A stretch of 64,000 nucleotides of DNA, from the NCBI GenBank assembly GCA_947502835.1, contig CANNBJ010000004.1:359669-423668 (forward strand). Direction: 5' to 3'. Each line of letters starts with the position of its first letter. Within the stretch, counting starts at the first letter, position 1. A model generated the notes under the pieces. The model was not told the origin of the DNA. It did not search any database and saw nothing but the letters and a program-made list of their open reading frames with translations. The position numbers and the translations under genes were made by a program. Shown piece by piece: positions 51,375-59,844 of the stretch. The DNA comes from Bdellovibrionales bacterium. GTDB lineage: Bacteria; Bdellovibrionota; UBA1018; CAIMNF01.

Positions 51375-52346
51375 ATGCAAAGATTCCAGACCCGAATTCC
51401 CCTCTCCACTCAGAAGACCCGTCTGGATCACTTTCTTGCGGAATGGCTTCCCACGGCGCTCTCCAAGGAAGTGAGCCGGACGACCATCCGGAATCTGATC
51501 ATGGGGGGAGCGGTGTATGTGAACCGGCATCGCTGCAAGAACTCCTTCACCCCGCTTTTCTCGGGGGCCATTGTCGAGGTCTATTATGATGAAGAACGCC
51601 TGTTCAAGGGCAAGGCCAGGAAGATTGCGGTCTCCCGCCTTTCCACGGACAGGATTCTCTTCGAGGATCAGTGGTTGATTGCGGTCAACAAACCGAGCGG
51701 GCTTCCGACCCAACCCACGCTGGATCCACTTCGCCCGAATCTCTTTGGTCTTGTGCAGACACTCCTGTCAGAGCGCGAGCAAAATCCGGATGCCTATGTC
51801 GGACTTCATCATCGCCTCGATCGCGACACTTCGGGCGTTGTCCTCTTCACCAAACGGGAGGACGCAAACAAGGGAGTGGCGGAACTGTTCTCGGAACATC
51901 ATATCCGGAAGTCCTATCACGCGATTTCCTGGAGGGCGCCTGGTGGCCGTGTCCTTGCGACCGGGGATGAGTTCACCATAGAGAATTACCTGGGCTTGGT
52001 CTCCGAGCGATCCGGAAAAAAATGCTACGGAGCCGTGTCTTCGGGCGGGGACCTTGCCATCACGGATTTCAGGGTCATCGAAGCCTTCCGGGATGGAGTG
52101 TGGCTTGAGGCAAAACCGGAAACGGGTCGCACGCATCAGATCCGTGCCCATTTGAGCGAGGAGCTTTTCCCCATCTTCGGGGATGAGTTGTACTTTCCGG
52201 CGGGAATCAGGCCCATTCTTCCCCCTCCAAGGCTTATGCTGCACGCACACCTGCTTCAGTTCGATCATCCGGTCACCGGGGATCCCATCCGCATCGAGGC
52301 GGCCCTTCCGGAGGAGCTCGTCAATTATCTTGCCCAGTTCAAGTAG
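51375..52346 (+). CDS. RluD-type pseudouridine synthase
   Basis: 323 residues from ATG 51375, with a GAGAGGAAG site upstream. The N-terminal S4-like RNA-binding segment (TRLDHFLAEWL ... LIMGGAVYVNRH) is followed by the RluA catalytic motif HHRLDRDTSGVVLFTK and ETGRTHQIRAHL. Members modify U1911/1915/1917 or U955-type sites of 23S rRNA; the exact target is not readable. The longer reading that starts inside the RSH gene is rejected. The 3' end overlaps the convergent lipoprotein gene by 8 bp. Confidence 0.87.
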   Translation: MQRFQTRIPLSTQKTRLDHFLAEWLPTALSKEVSRTTIRNLIMGGAVYVNRHRCKNSFTPLFSGAIVEVYYDEERLFKGKARKIAVSRLSTDRILFEDQWLIAVNKPSGLPTQPTLDPLRPNLFGLVQTLLSEREQNPDAYVGLHHRLDRDTSGVVLFTKREDANKGVAELFSEHHIRKSYHAISWRAPGGRVLATGDEFTIENYLGLVSERSGKKCYGAVSSGGDLAITDFRVIEAFRDGVWLEAKPETGRTHQIRAHLSEELFPIFGDELYFPAGIRPILPPPRLMLHAHLLQFDHPVTGDPIRIEAALPEELVNYLAQFK

Positions 52347-55300
52347 AGGTCGAAAGGTTCGACATGATCTTCAGGATCCCTTTCCGGTCGACTCTCGGAG
52401 GTTGGGCATCCCGCACTTCAGGAGTCTTGTCGAGTTTTCTCCAGAAGTTGAACCAACCGAGGATGTCCTTTGCCGCCAAGGCCCGCTGCCAGAGGCTGTC
52501 GGTAGGCCTGATGCCGCGCGGGGGGATGCCGCGATAGAGCAGATAGCCGTACACGGCCTCGATCTGATCCGGATTCTCGCCTGCCTTGCAGGAACCCTTG
52601 AGCTTGCCACCGCCTGTCTTCCGGATCTCCTCGCAGAAGATCGGGAAGCCTCGCATGGTCTCTGAAAATTCGAGAATGGAGTTCGCGTTGAGGTCAAAGC
52701 GCTGAAAGAGATTCTCGGTATAGTTCGGAACTGAGACAAAGGCTTCCAGATCGGTCCGATCCAGAACCCCCGTATCAACCCAGCGGGGATCAATCGAGTT
52801 GAGCATCGATTTCTTGAAATCCTCCATGGCAGGGGAATCCCAGGAAGAGACCTCGCGAGTCAACTCGGGAACGGCAGTTTCAAAGTACTTCCGGAATTGT
52901 TCTTTCCGGAAGAAAACCTTCGAAAGGCAGGACACCGGGATGAGGCCGATCTCGTCGGTGTTGGTCACCGAAGGAAAACAAGTCGAGAAGATCTCGGACT
53001 CGACTTGCCCCAGGATTTTCTTTCCGCCCAGGGTGATCGTCAGGAACTCGGTGGTTTCCATCGCATCGATGGTTTCATCTCCGTTGCCGTTCCGGGTGAA
53101 AAGATTGATACTCCGGAGTCTTGATTTCGCCGACTTTGCTGCAGGGGTGTATCCGTAAGAGAGTTTCAGTTCCGTGATGAGATCATTGACATCGGTGAGA
53201 AGGTCGGTCAGATCCGTTTCATTCAACCGGAGGGTCGAGGGGCCCAAGGGGTCCTCGCTCACCTTGTAGAGGGGGAACAAGGCACCCAGCGTTTTCGCGA
53301 TCACGATCTTGTAGGCAAGCTCGAAGGAGGAGTGGCGATCCTGGGGTTCGCCCCGGATTCCAAAATGGAGGCTGTGATCCGGTCCGTTCAGAAGGGGCGG
53401 AATCGATTTTAGGATGAGGCGTGTGTCGGCTCCCGCCAGGTGCTCGAGAAGGAGATCCCGTGGCAGGGTGCCGCTTGCGGATCCCATGCTCCTGTAGAGT
53501 GATTCAAGAGGCTGCAACTCATCCCGGATCCGTTCGGCAAGGCTCAGGAAGATCGAGAGGTCGCTTGCGGGAAACGCAAGGCCATTCAAGGATTCAGGCT
53601 TGGCGGTCTTGACCTTGCGGAGCACCCGGGTATGCAGTCCGATCAGGAACTGATCAAGAACCTTTTCCTGTGGAGTGATCGACCAATTCCTGAGGAGCTC
53701 CAACAGGAGGGCTTTCACATCGGTCATCAGGATGTATCCCCGACGATTCTCAAGGAAAGCACGAAGGGCAATGGCGGCAAAGTCGGCAGTCGTGGAATCT
53801 AGGCCCGGGGTGAAATTCTTCTGAAGCTTTGGTTCAAGACCTGTCACAAGAGCTGCCACGAAACGCGCTAGTTCCGGGTACTCGTGGCGCGCGATCGTGG
53901 TCGGGCTTCCACCCAGGAGGAACGTCTTCAAGCGGGAGATCAGGCCGGGAGTCAGTCCCAGGGCCGTGGTTCTTCTTCCCGGAGGAAGAAGGGCATCCAT
54001 CGAGGCAACAAGGTCCGCAATCTCCGCGCTCTGGAAGCTCCGGATCTGGAGAAGGTTGGAGAGTGCCGAAAGCGCTTCCCCGAGATTTTCACCCTTTCGG
54101 AACGGTTCATACAGAAACGCAAGGTGCGTAAGCTCGTAGCGGGTGATCGAGCTCTCGGGGGTTTGGAACAAGACCGACTTGAGTTTCAGTCCCCGTTGCA
54201 CGAGGCTCCGGATCTCATCCCACGGAATCCTCGAGTCAGGCATCATCAGGGGGATGAATCCGGAAAGCTCCTCGATGGCTTTTTGAATCTGTGCGGAGGA
54301 AAGGGCGAGGGGAGCGGGAGAGCGGTTCAGGATCTCAAGGCTCGCACCGAGTTTCTCGCTGAAGGGTGCTTTGCTCTCTCCTGCCCAGGAGGTGTAGAAA
54401 TCAAGGGCCTTTGTGATCATTTGGCGAAGGTCCTTCGGGGAAAGGCGTACATTCTCCTTCCCGATCAGGAGCGGGATGAGGCTTCTGGCCGAGTTCAAGG
54501 CACCCCGGATGAGATGCTGCTCTTTCGGAGAGGTCAAAAGCGGAGCGAGTTCTGTGAGATACTCGAGCACATCTTCAAGACCGAGAAGGGAGGACGCGCC
54601 CGGAACCGGATTGTTGGAAATGGCCGCTTGCTCGAGAAGCGAGATCACGTTGTCCGAAATGCCCTGAAGGGCTTCGACACTCAAACTTCCGGAATCCAAT
54701 TTGAGGATCTGATCCACGATCGCGCCGGTCAATCTTCGCAAGGATGCGGTCTCAAGGAAGGGCCTGAGAGCGAGCGATCCCCGACTGCGGGGAAACACGA
54801 TCGAGTTCAAGAGGAGGGCCTTGGCAAACCGATCCGAAAGAAGAAGAACCGTCTGGCGCGAGCTCAGGGATTCATCCCGAATCAGTGCGCGAAGGAGGCC
54901 GGTGAGTTTTACCACGGCACGGGATTGCTCCTCCTCGGAGGATTGGACCTCAAGGCTCATCTGCTCAAGCAGATCGGTGGTGTTCGAGGTCAGAAGGAGC
55001 GCACTGTAGAAGTGCGAGATGGAATTGAAAATGGGTTTCCACTTCGAGGTTTCAATCGAGGATTCGCTTCCGCCGACAAGCAGGAGCTTGGCATACTGGA
55101 AGACCGGGAGCTGTTCGCGAACGAAGGTCAGCGCCGAGGCCTCGCCCGGGTTCGTGAAGCGTTCCAGCTCGCGGACAAACAAGGTGAGATCCTTCCAGTC
55201 GAGGGAGTTCGGGGAATGAGTGAGGATTTCGGACAACTCCATCACAAAGCGACTCAGTGCCAGGCTTGCTTCCTTCCGGGTGCTGGCCTCGGCAGAGCCC

Positions 55301-55797
55301 GGTTTGATCAGGACTGCGATGTGCCCTGCAAACGGAGCGATGATCGTTCCGAATCGATTCAGTTTCGACTTCAGATCCTTGATTTCGGACTTGGTCAGAG
55401 TCGAGGAGCTGCCTCCCACGATCGCCCGTTTCAGTTGGAAGATGGATTCGATGAAAGGATCGGTGATCGGGGTTTTTTCCGGAAGGTAGCGGTTGGCAAA
55501 GAGCTGGAGTTCCCGCGAGGAGTAGGAATCCGGACGCGCCCCGCGAGTGAATCCGGCGAAGATTTCCAAGGCGTGGTCTATGCAGTCGAAGGTGTTCAGG
55601 ATCTTCTGTTGGTCGCTCTCCGAGGTGGTATAGACTCCTCCAAAGAGATCTTGAAGTCCTGAGGGTACGCTCTTGATGCAACTGAGGTCGAGGCTTTTGG
55701 ACTGAAACCCGGTCATGGTTTTCGGCTCGGTCCGGATCCAGGAGCAGGAAAAGAGAGCCGGAATGGCAAGAGCCAGAATGATGTTTCTACAACTCAT
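52339..55797 (-). CDS. Giant EF-hand lipoprotein of unknown function
   Basis: 1152 residues. Signal peptide with lipobox LFSC (Cys near residue 18). The body is mostly helical and repeats a pattern of short amphipathic helices introduced by Ser/Thr-x-x-(E/D), such as TKSEIKDLKSKL, SPKDLRQMITKA, SSAQIQKAIEEL and TRYELTHLAFLY, about 60-100 residues apart. Two EF-hand-like loops lie near the C-terminus: NGNGDETIDAME (about 900-912) and DLNANSILEFSE (about 1034-1046). It overlaps the barrel-protein gene by 11 bp, suggesting a calcium-binding, surface-anchored partner of that protein. Confidence 0.68.
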   Translation of the reverse strand: MSCRNIILALAIPALFSCSWIRTEPKTMTGFQSKSLDLSCIKSVPSGLQDLFGGVYTTSESDQQKILNTFDCIDHALEIFAGFTRGARPDSYSSRELQLFANRYLPEKTPITDPFIESIFQLKRAIVGGSSSTLTKSEIKDLKSKLNRFGTIIAPFAGHIAVLIKPGSAEASTRKEASLALSRFVMELSEILTHSPNSLDWKDLTLFVRELERFTNPGEASALTFVREQLPVFQYAKLLLVGGSESSIETSKWKPIFNSISHFYSALLLTSNTTDLLEQMSLEVQSSEEEQSRAVVKLTGLLRALIRDESLSSRQTVLLLSDRFAKALLLNSIVFPRSRGSLALRPFLETASLRRLTGAIVDQILKLDSGSLSVEALQGISDNVISLLEQAAISNNPVPGASSLLGLEDVLEYLTELAPLLTSPKEQHLIRGALNSARSLIPLLIGKENVRLSPKDLRQMITKALDFYTSWAGESKAPFSEKLGASLEILNRSPAPLALSSAQIQKAIEELSGFIPLMMPDSRIPWDEIRSLVQRGLKLKSVLFQTPESSITRYELTHLAFLYEPFRKGENLGEALSALSNLLQIRSFQSAEIADLVASMDALLPPGRRTTALGLTPGLISRLKTFLLGGSPTTIARHEYPELARFVAALVTGLEPKLQKNFTPGLDSTTADFAAIALRAFLENRRGYILMTDVKALLLELLRNWSITPQEKVLDQFLIGLHTRVLRKVKTAKPESLNGLAFPASDLSIFLSLAERIRDELQPLESLYRSMGSASGTLPRDLLLEHLAGADTRLILKSIPPLLNGPDHSLHFGIRGEPQDRHSSFELAYKIVIAKTLGALFPLYKVSEDPLGPSTLRLNETDLTDLLTDVNDLITELKLSYGYTPAAKSAKSRLRSINLFTRNGNGDETIDAMETTEFLTITLGGKKILGQVESEIFSTCFPSVTNTDEIGLIPVSCLSKVFFRKEQFRKYFETAVPELTREVSSWDSPAMEDFKKSMLNSIDPRWVDTGVLDRTDLEAFVSVPNYTENLFQRFDLNANSILEFSETMRGFPIFCEEIRKTGGGKLKGSCKAGENPDQIEAVYGYLLYRGIPPRGIRPTDSLWQRALAAKDILGWFNFWRKLDKTPEVRDAQPPRVDRKGILKIMSNLSTST

Positions 55798-57208
55798 ACG
55801 TTACCCCCAATCGCACCCGGCCGAGCGGGCGCATGTCAGCCAGGAATTCTGCACCCCGGTCCGGAGAAACATCCCGGTAGCTTGAGAGGATGTCGCCTCC
55901 GGCAAAAACCCTGAGATCGTTCCGGATCGAGGCATGCAGATCCATCGCAAACCAGTCTCCCTTGATGGAATATTCGTGGATGTATTTGAAAAAAAGCACC
56001 GGGTCAGCAGGGGTTCCCGGCATCAGATGCTTTTTGATCTGAAACAGGGTGGCATTCCGGTACAGCATGCGAGAACTGAAACGGCTCGCCTCGTCGGAAC
56101 GCAGAGTAGGATCACCTGCATCCGCCCCAAGGCCTCCGAAAACCCAAAGGTGCGAAAGGGTCGCTGTGAAGGATGCCGCCTTGTACTCGACCCAGGGACT
56201 CCAGCTGGTCGATACCAAGAGCGGTGTGGCGACCTCGGTATCCGGTATGGTATCGCGTTCAGGCTGGTCCACGAAGGCAACTCCCCCCGCGCTCAGATGG
56301 TCGTCAAACCGGTAGGAGAGCTCGCCGTTGTACACATGGTGATGAAGAAGTCTCGGGCGCAAGATCACCTCAACCTCATTGAGGGAGATGTTCGTATATC
56401 CCTGGAGCGCGATCGGAAAATAATTGAGCGGCATGTAGCCATAGACGAACTTTGCGGAAATCGGGAGTTCGCGCTTGGTTTCCATCGAAAAGCTGAAGGC
56501 CGGGCGGAAGAGGATGGAGCTCAGGGAGGGGATGTTCAGGTAATAGTTTGCCCGGAGCGACTGATCGAGCAGGGTAAAGGTTTGGGGGGCTGAAGTAATT
56601 GCCTGCGGATGAGCGCGAACGAATTGCTGATTCTCAAGCACCACGTTCGGAGTGATTTCCGGAAGAAAAATCCCGGAGAGGAACAACCTGAAATTGAACT
56701 TCTCAGTTTCCGTATAGGCGAACACGCCTGTCAAACCTTGCAGCGTGGGGCGCAAACGGTCCCATTGGTCGAGAGGCTCAATCATCCCGAGACTCCAGAG
56801 CGTGTCGAGTTTGGACCAGCCGATCAGGCGACGTCCGAAGGTGAACCTGAGCGGGGTGCTTGAGTTCCGGTCCCGATCCCCCCAGAACAGATTCTTTGAG
56901 GTGATGGCAAAGGCGCGCAGGTCGGCGGGGCTGATCCTGAACAGGAGATCCCCGCGGTACTCAGTGTCACTTGAACCCGCTGCGCTCTCGAACTCGGGGG
57001 ATTGGAAGGTCATCCCGAGGCTCAAGACGGGAAAGTACAGGGGCTCCACAGGGGAGTGATGGATCTGGCTCTCGAAGCCGGCTTGAAAGCTTGGCGAAAA
57101 GGCATGTGAATCCGGAGAACCTCCGAAAAGAAGGCCCCACAGGATCAGGAAGAACTCGAAAGATGACCCCCCAAAAAGGCGATGTCTAAAGTTTATACAA
57201 AACGCCAT
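55787..57208 (-). CDS. Exported beta-barrel-like protein paired with the EF-hand lipoprotein
   Basis: 473 residues from ATG 57208; ATG 57274 would add 22 residues that clash with the divergent gene. The start has a basic-hydrophobic signal (FRHRLFGGSSFEFFLILWGLLFG). The mature part is rich in alternating-residue strands (LLFRISPADLRAFAITS, YGYMPLNYFPIALQGYTNIS) and ends GRVRLGVTYEL, a typical outer-membrane C-terminal strand with hydrophobic alternation. Transcribed first, then the lipoprotein gene. Function unknown. Confidence 0.62.
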   Translation of the reverse strand: MAFCINFRHRLFGGSSFEFFLILWGLLFGGSPDSHAFSPSFQAGFESQIHHSPVEPLYFPVLSLGMTFQSPEFESAAGSSDTEYRGDLLFRISPADLRAFAITSKNLFWGDRDRNSSTPLRFTFGRRLIGWSKLDTLWSLGMIEPLDQWDRLRPTLQGLTGVFAYTETEKFNFRLFLSGIFLPEITPNVVLENQQFVRAHPQAITSAPQTFTLLDQSLRANYYLNIPSLSSILFRPAFSFSMETKRELPISAKFVYGYMPLNYFPIALQGYTNISLNEVEVILRPRLLHHHVYNGELSYRFDDHLSAGGVAFVDQPERDTIPDTEVATPLLVSTSWSPWVEYKAASFTATLSHLWVFGGLGADAGDPTLRSDEASRFSSRMLYRNATLFQIKKHLMPGTPADPVLFFKYIHEYSIKGDWFAMDLHASIRNDLRVFAGGDILSSYRDVSPDRGAEFLADMRPLGRVRLGVTYEL

Positions 57209-57221
57209 TAACGCGGCGTTT
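57200..57221. promoter_or_regulatory. Hairpin at the start codon of the barrel-protein gene
   Basis: AAACGCC (57200-57206) pairs with GGCGTTT (57215-57221) around an 8-base loop. The minus-strand ATG at 57208-57206 lies at the loop edge, so folding of the mRNA could limit initiation. Confidence 0.3.
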
Positions 57222-57272
57222 ACACCATAGAATTCCGCCCCTGTCAAAAAGCTTATGGTAGGCTTTCGGGGC

Positions 57273-59837
57273 ATGCAGCCGAGCCTTCAGAAAATCATCC
57301 AGAGCATTACGGGGCTTGAGCCAAATGCCGCGGTCGTCCTTGCTCCAGGATTCGTGCGCGAAGAGTGGAAATCCCTTTGTTTTAAAAGTGGAAAAGCAAT
57401 TGTGGGGCATTCCATTCTGAGCCCCAAGCAAATCGCTCAGTTTCTCATCCCCGAGTCAAAAAATCAAATGTTGGAGCGCTTTTCAAGAGTTGAGATGCTC
57501 CGCGAAAATTTCAAGGCATCCGAGCTCCGTTCCGCTCTTCCCAAATTGATGGAACACAGGTTCAGGCCCAAGTTCTATGAGTCCTTGGATCGGGCTCTCC
57601 AAAAAGGGCGGGAGCTCTTTGTGCACACCGAGGAGGCGCGAATTTTCGAGGAGCGTTTGAACGAAAAAAACGGGCCGGACGAGCGACGCTCCGAGTTCTT
57701 CGGATTGAACCGGTTTTGGGAGCGGCTCCTCGAACTTCGGGAGTTCCAGGATGAGTCTTCCCTTTTCGAAGCGGCAACCAAAAGGCTTCAGGAGGAGGGG
57801 GCAGGCAGGATTCCCTTCCGGAAGGTGGTTTGGCTTGATCATTTCGGGATGAGTCCCCGGGTGAGGCATTTTTTCGATGAGCTTTCCCGATGCCTCGAAG
57901 TGGAGCTGTTGCACTCCTCTGTTTTTTTCCAAGGCGCAAAGAAGGAATTGGTGCGGCGGGAAGCGCATTCGCTTGAGGACGGAGCCCATCATTTGCTCGA
58001 TGAAATCCTGAAGGACCCGGATCGGGAGGTGGTCGTGATCGAGGATCGTCCCGAGATCAGGCGCACACTCGAGCGGGTCGCACGGGAGCGCGGATTGAAT
58101 CTGCAGGATGCGCGGGATCCGACTCTCCTTTTGCAGTCCGAGGAGATGAAAACCGCCCTTCTTGAACTCGATCTGGCGTCGAGGAATGTCTCAAGGGAGC
58201 TCGCGCTTGCGTGGATCAATGCAAAAGATCCGGATCGGGGAGATCTCAGAAGACGCATCATCGAGTCCAACTCCGGACCACGGGGAGATCCGGCATTCGA
58301 GCCGATCCTGAAAAGGTACCGGAAGCGCATGACGGTGGAGGAACTCGGAGAGGCGCTTGAGCAAAGCGTTCGCGATTTCCATTTGCCAGAGTGGGTGTCG
58401 AAGGTGTTGATGTCGGTGATCGAAGAATGGAACGCGGGGCTGCGACAGCTTGGCTCCGATCGCAAGGCAAGGCCCTTGCAAATGCTCGCACGTGAGTTGA
58501 TCGATCGAATCAAAACCGCATCGCCTCCGGTTCCCCCCGTCCGGCATGCATCGGGACTCCGCCTGTATCGGGTGGATCAGGCGGTTTCCTTTGTTCTTGA
58601 GCCGGAGACGCGCGTTCATTTTTTTGGTGTTTCCCCCGCCTTTTTTGAGCCCAGGGAGGATGGCACGGAGTGGTTGAGCGGGCGGGATCTTGAAACCCTT
58701 GCCTTTGAGTTCGGTCTCCCGGACCGGAGGTCGAGAGCCGCCATTGCCCGGAAATCCCTGCTCTCCTGGATTCACGGGTCCACCCGCGCCCCCTTGTTTT
58801 GGGAATTCGAGTATGATGAAGCGGGCACTGAAGTCGAGTCCGCGGGGCTTGCTCTTGCTTCGTTCGAGGAGTTCGATCTTCCGGAAGCCGTTCCGCTTCC
58901 GGTTCATGGGCGGATGCTCCGCTCGCTCACAACAGGACTCAAACCCCCGCACGCAGTGGCACGGGTGCCCCTGCAGGACGGGGAATTTCCGATGGGATTT
59001 GTGAATTCCCTCGGAAACTGTCCGTTCACGGCATACGCCCAACACCTGCTCAAGCTTTATGACGAGCGGGATCCGGATTACGAGATCGGCAACGACGTGT
59101 ACGGGAATCTCCTTCACGCGGCGATCGAGATCCTGCTTGCGGCGCCGAAACCGGATCCGGAAGATGCGTTTCTCAAAGCATGGGAAAAAACGCGCAAACC
59201 CGCATGGCTTCGAAGTGAGAGGCTGTTTCGCTCGATGAAAGCAAGGTCGCTTGGCGTCTTGAAGACCTTCCTCCAGTCCGACTCCGAATACCGAGCCCGT
59301 TCCGGAGCAGAACCGAAACTTCAGGAGGCCGAGATCGAGTGGAAGCGCGAGGGGCTGGTGTTTCGGGGGAGAATGGACCGGGTGGATCAGCACGCCGACG
59401 GTTTGGTGGTGATGGATTACAAGACAAGCTCCAAACAACCCTCCGGCCAAGTCGCGCTCGAGAAGGGGAAGGGGCTGCAACTTGCGTCCTATGCGCTCGC
59501 TCTCCGGGAGCGGGAGAACCAGGAAGTGGTCTCGGCTCAGTACGTGGTGCTGTCGCCCGACAAAATCAATCGCAACTATGGCGTTTTGTTCAAGAAATGG
59601 AACCAGGGAAAGGCATCCGATTCGGTCGAGTTTCCCTTGAGCTTTGTGCGTTCCAACAATTCTTCCTTGTTCGATTCCGACCCTGAGGCGCTCTGGAAAT
59701 CCTTTGATGGGAAGATCACGGGGCTCATCAGGACTGCCCGCGAGACCGGCTTCCATGCTGTGCCCGCCGACCCCCAGGATTGCAAATCCTGCCGCTATTC
59801 GGGTGTTTGTGGACGGGAAAGAGCCGTGGTACCCTGA
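57273..59837 (+). CDS. AddB-like PD-(D/E)xK nuclease with Fe-S cluster motif
   Basis: About 854 residues from ATG 57273; ATG 57255 is also possible. The N-terminal part resembles an inactivated UvrD-like helicase without a Walker A loop, as in AddB-type proteins. The nuclease domain near the C-terminus has HAAIEILLAAP, RGRMDRVDQ and LVVMDYKTSSK. Cysteines C583, C837, C840 and C846 fit the split 4Fe-4S staple of AddB/Dna2 nucleases (C ... CX2CX5C). It should process double-strand breaks together with an AddA-like helicase, which is not adjacent. Confidence 0.8.
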   Translation: MQPSLQKIIQSITGLEPNAAVVLAPGFVREEWKSLCFKSGKAIVGHSILSPKQIAQFLIPESKNQMLERFSRVEMLRENFKASELRSALPKLMEHRFRPKFYESLDRALQKGRELFVHTEEARIFEERLNEKNGPDERRSEFFGLNRFWERLLELREFQDESSLFEAATKRLQEEGAGRIPFRKVVWLDHFGMSPRVRHFFDELSRCLEVELLHSSVFFQGAKKELVRREAHSLEDGAHHLLDEILKDPDREVVVIEDRPEIRRTLERVARERGLNLQDARDPTLLLQSEEMKTALLELDLASRNVSRELALAWINAKDPDRGDLRRRIIESNSGPRGDPAFEPILKRYRKRMTVEELGEALEQSVRDFHLPEWVSKVLMSVIEEWNAGLRQLGSDRKARPLQMLARELIDRIKTASPPVPPVRHASGLRLYRVDQAVSFVLEPETRVHFFGVSPAFFEPREDGTEWLSGRDLETLAFEFGLPDRRSRAAIARKSLLSWIHGSTRAPLFWEFEYDEAGTEVESAGLALASFEEFDLPEAVPLPVHGRMLRSLTTGLKPPHAVARVPLQDGEFPMGFVNSLGNCPFTAYAQHLLKLYDERDPDYEIGNDVYGNLLHAAIEILLAAPKPDPEDAFLKAWEKTRKPAWLRSERLFRSMKARSLGVLKTFLQSDSEYRARSGAEPKLQEAEIEWKREGLVFRGRMDRVDQHADGLVVMDYKTSSKQPSGQVALEKGKGLQLASYALALRERENQEVVSAQYVVLSPDKINRNYGVLFKKWNQGKASDSVEFPLSFVRSNNSSLFDSDPEALWKSFDGKITGLIRTARETGFHAVPADPQDCKSCRYSGVCGRERAVVP

Positions 59838-59844
59838 TTTCCGG

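Noticed and set aside
53884-55662. 592-codon open frame opposite the giant lipoprotein gene
   Set aside because: Antisense shadow of a gene with a clear signal peptide, lipobox and EF-hand loops; the opposite frame is highly charged and low in hydrophobic residues.
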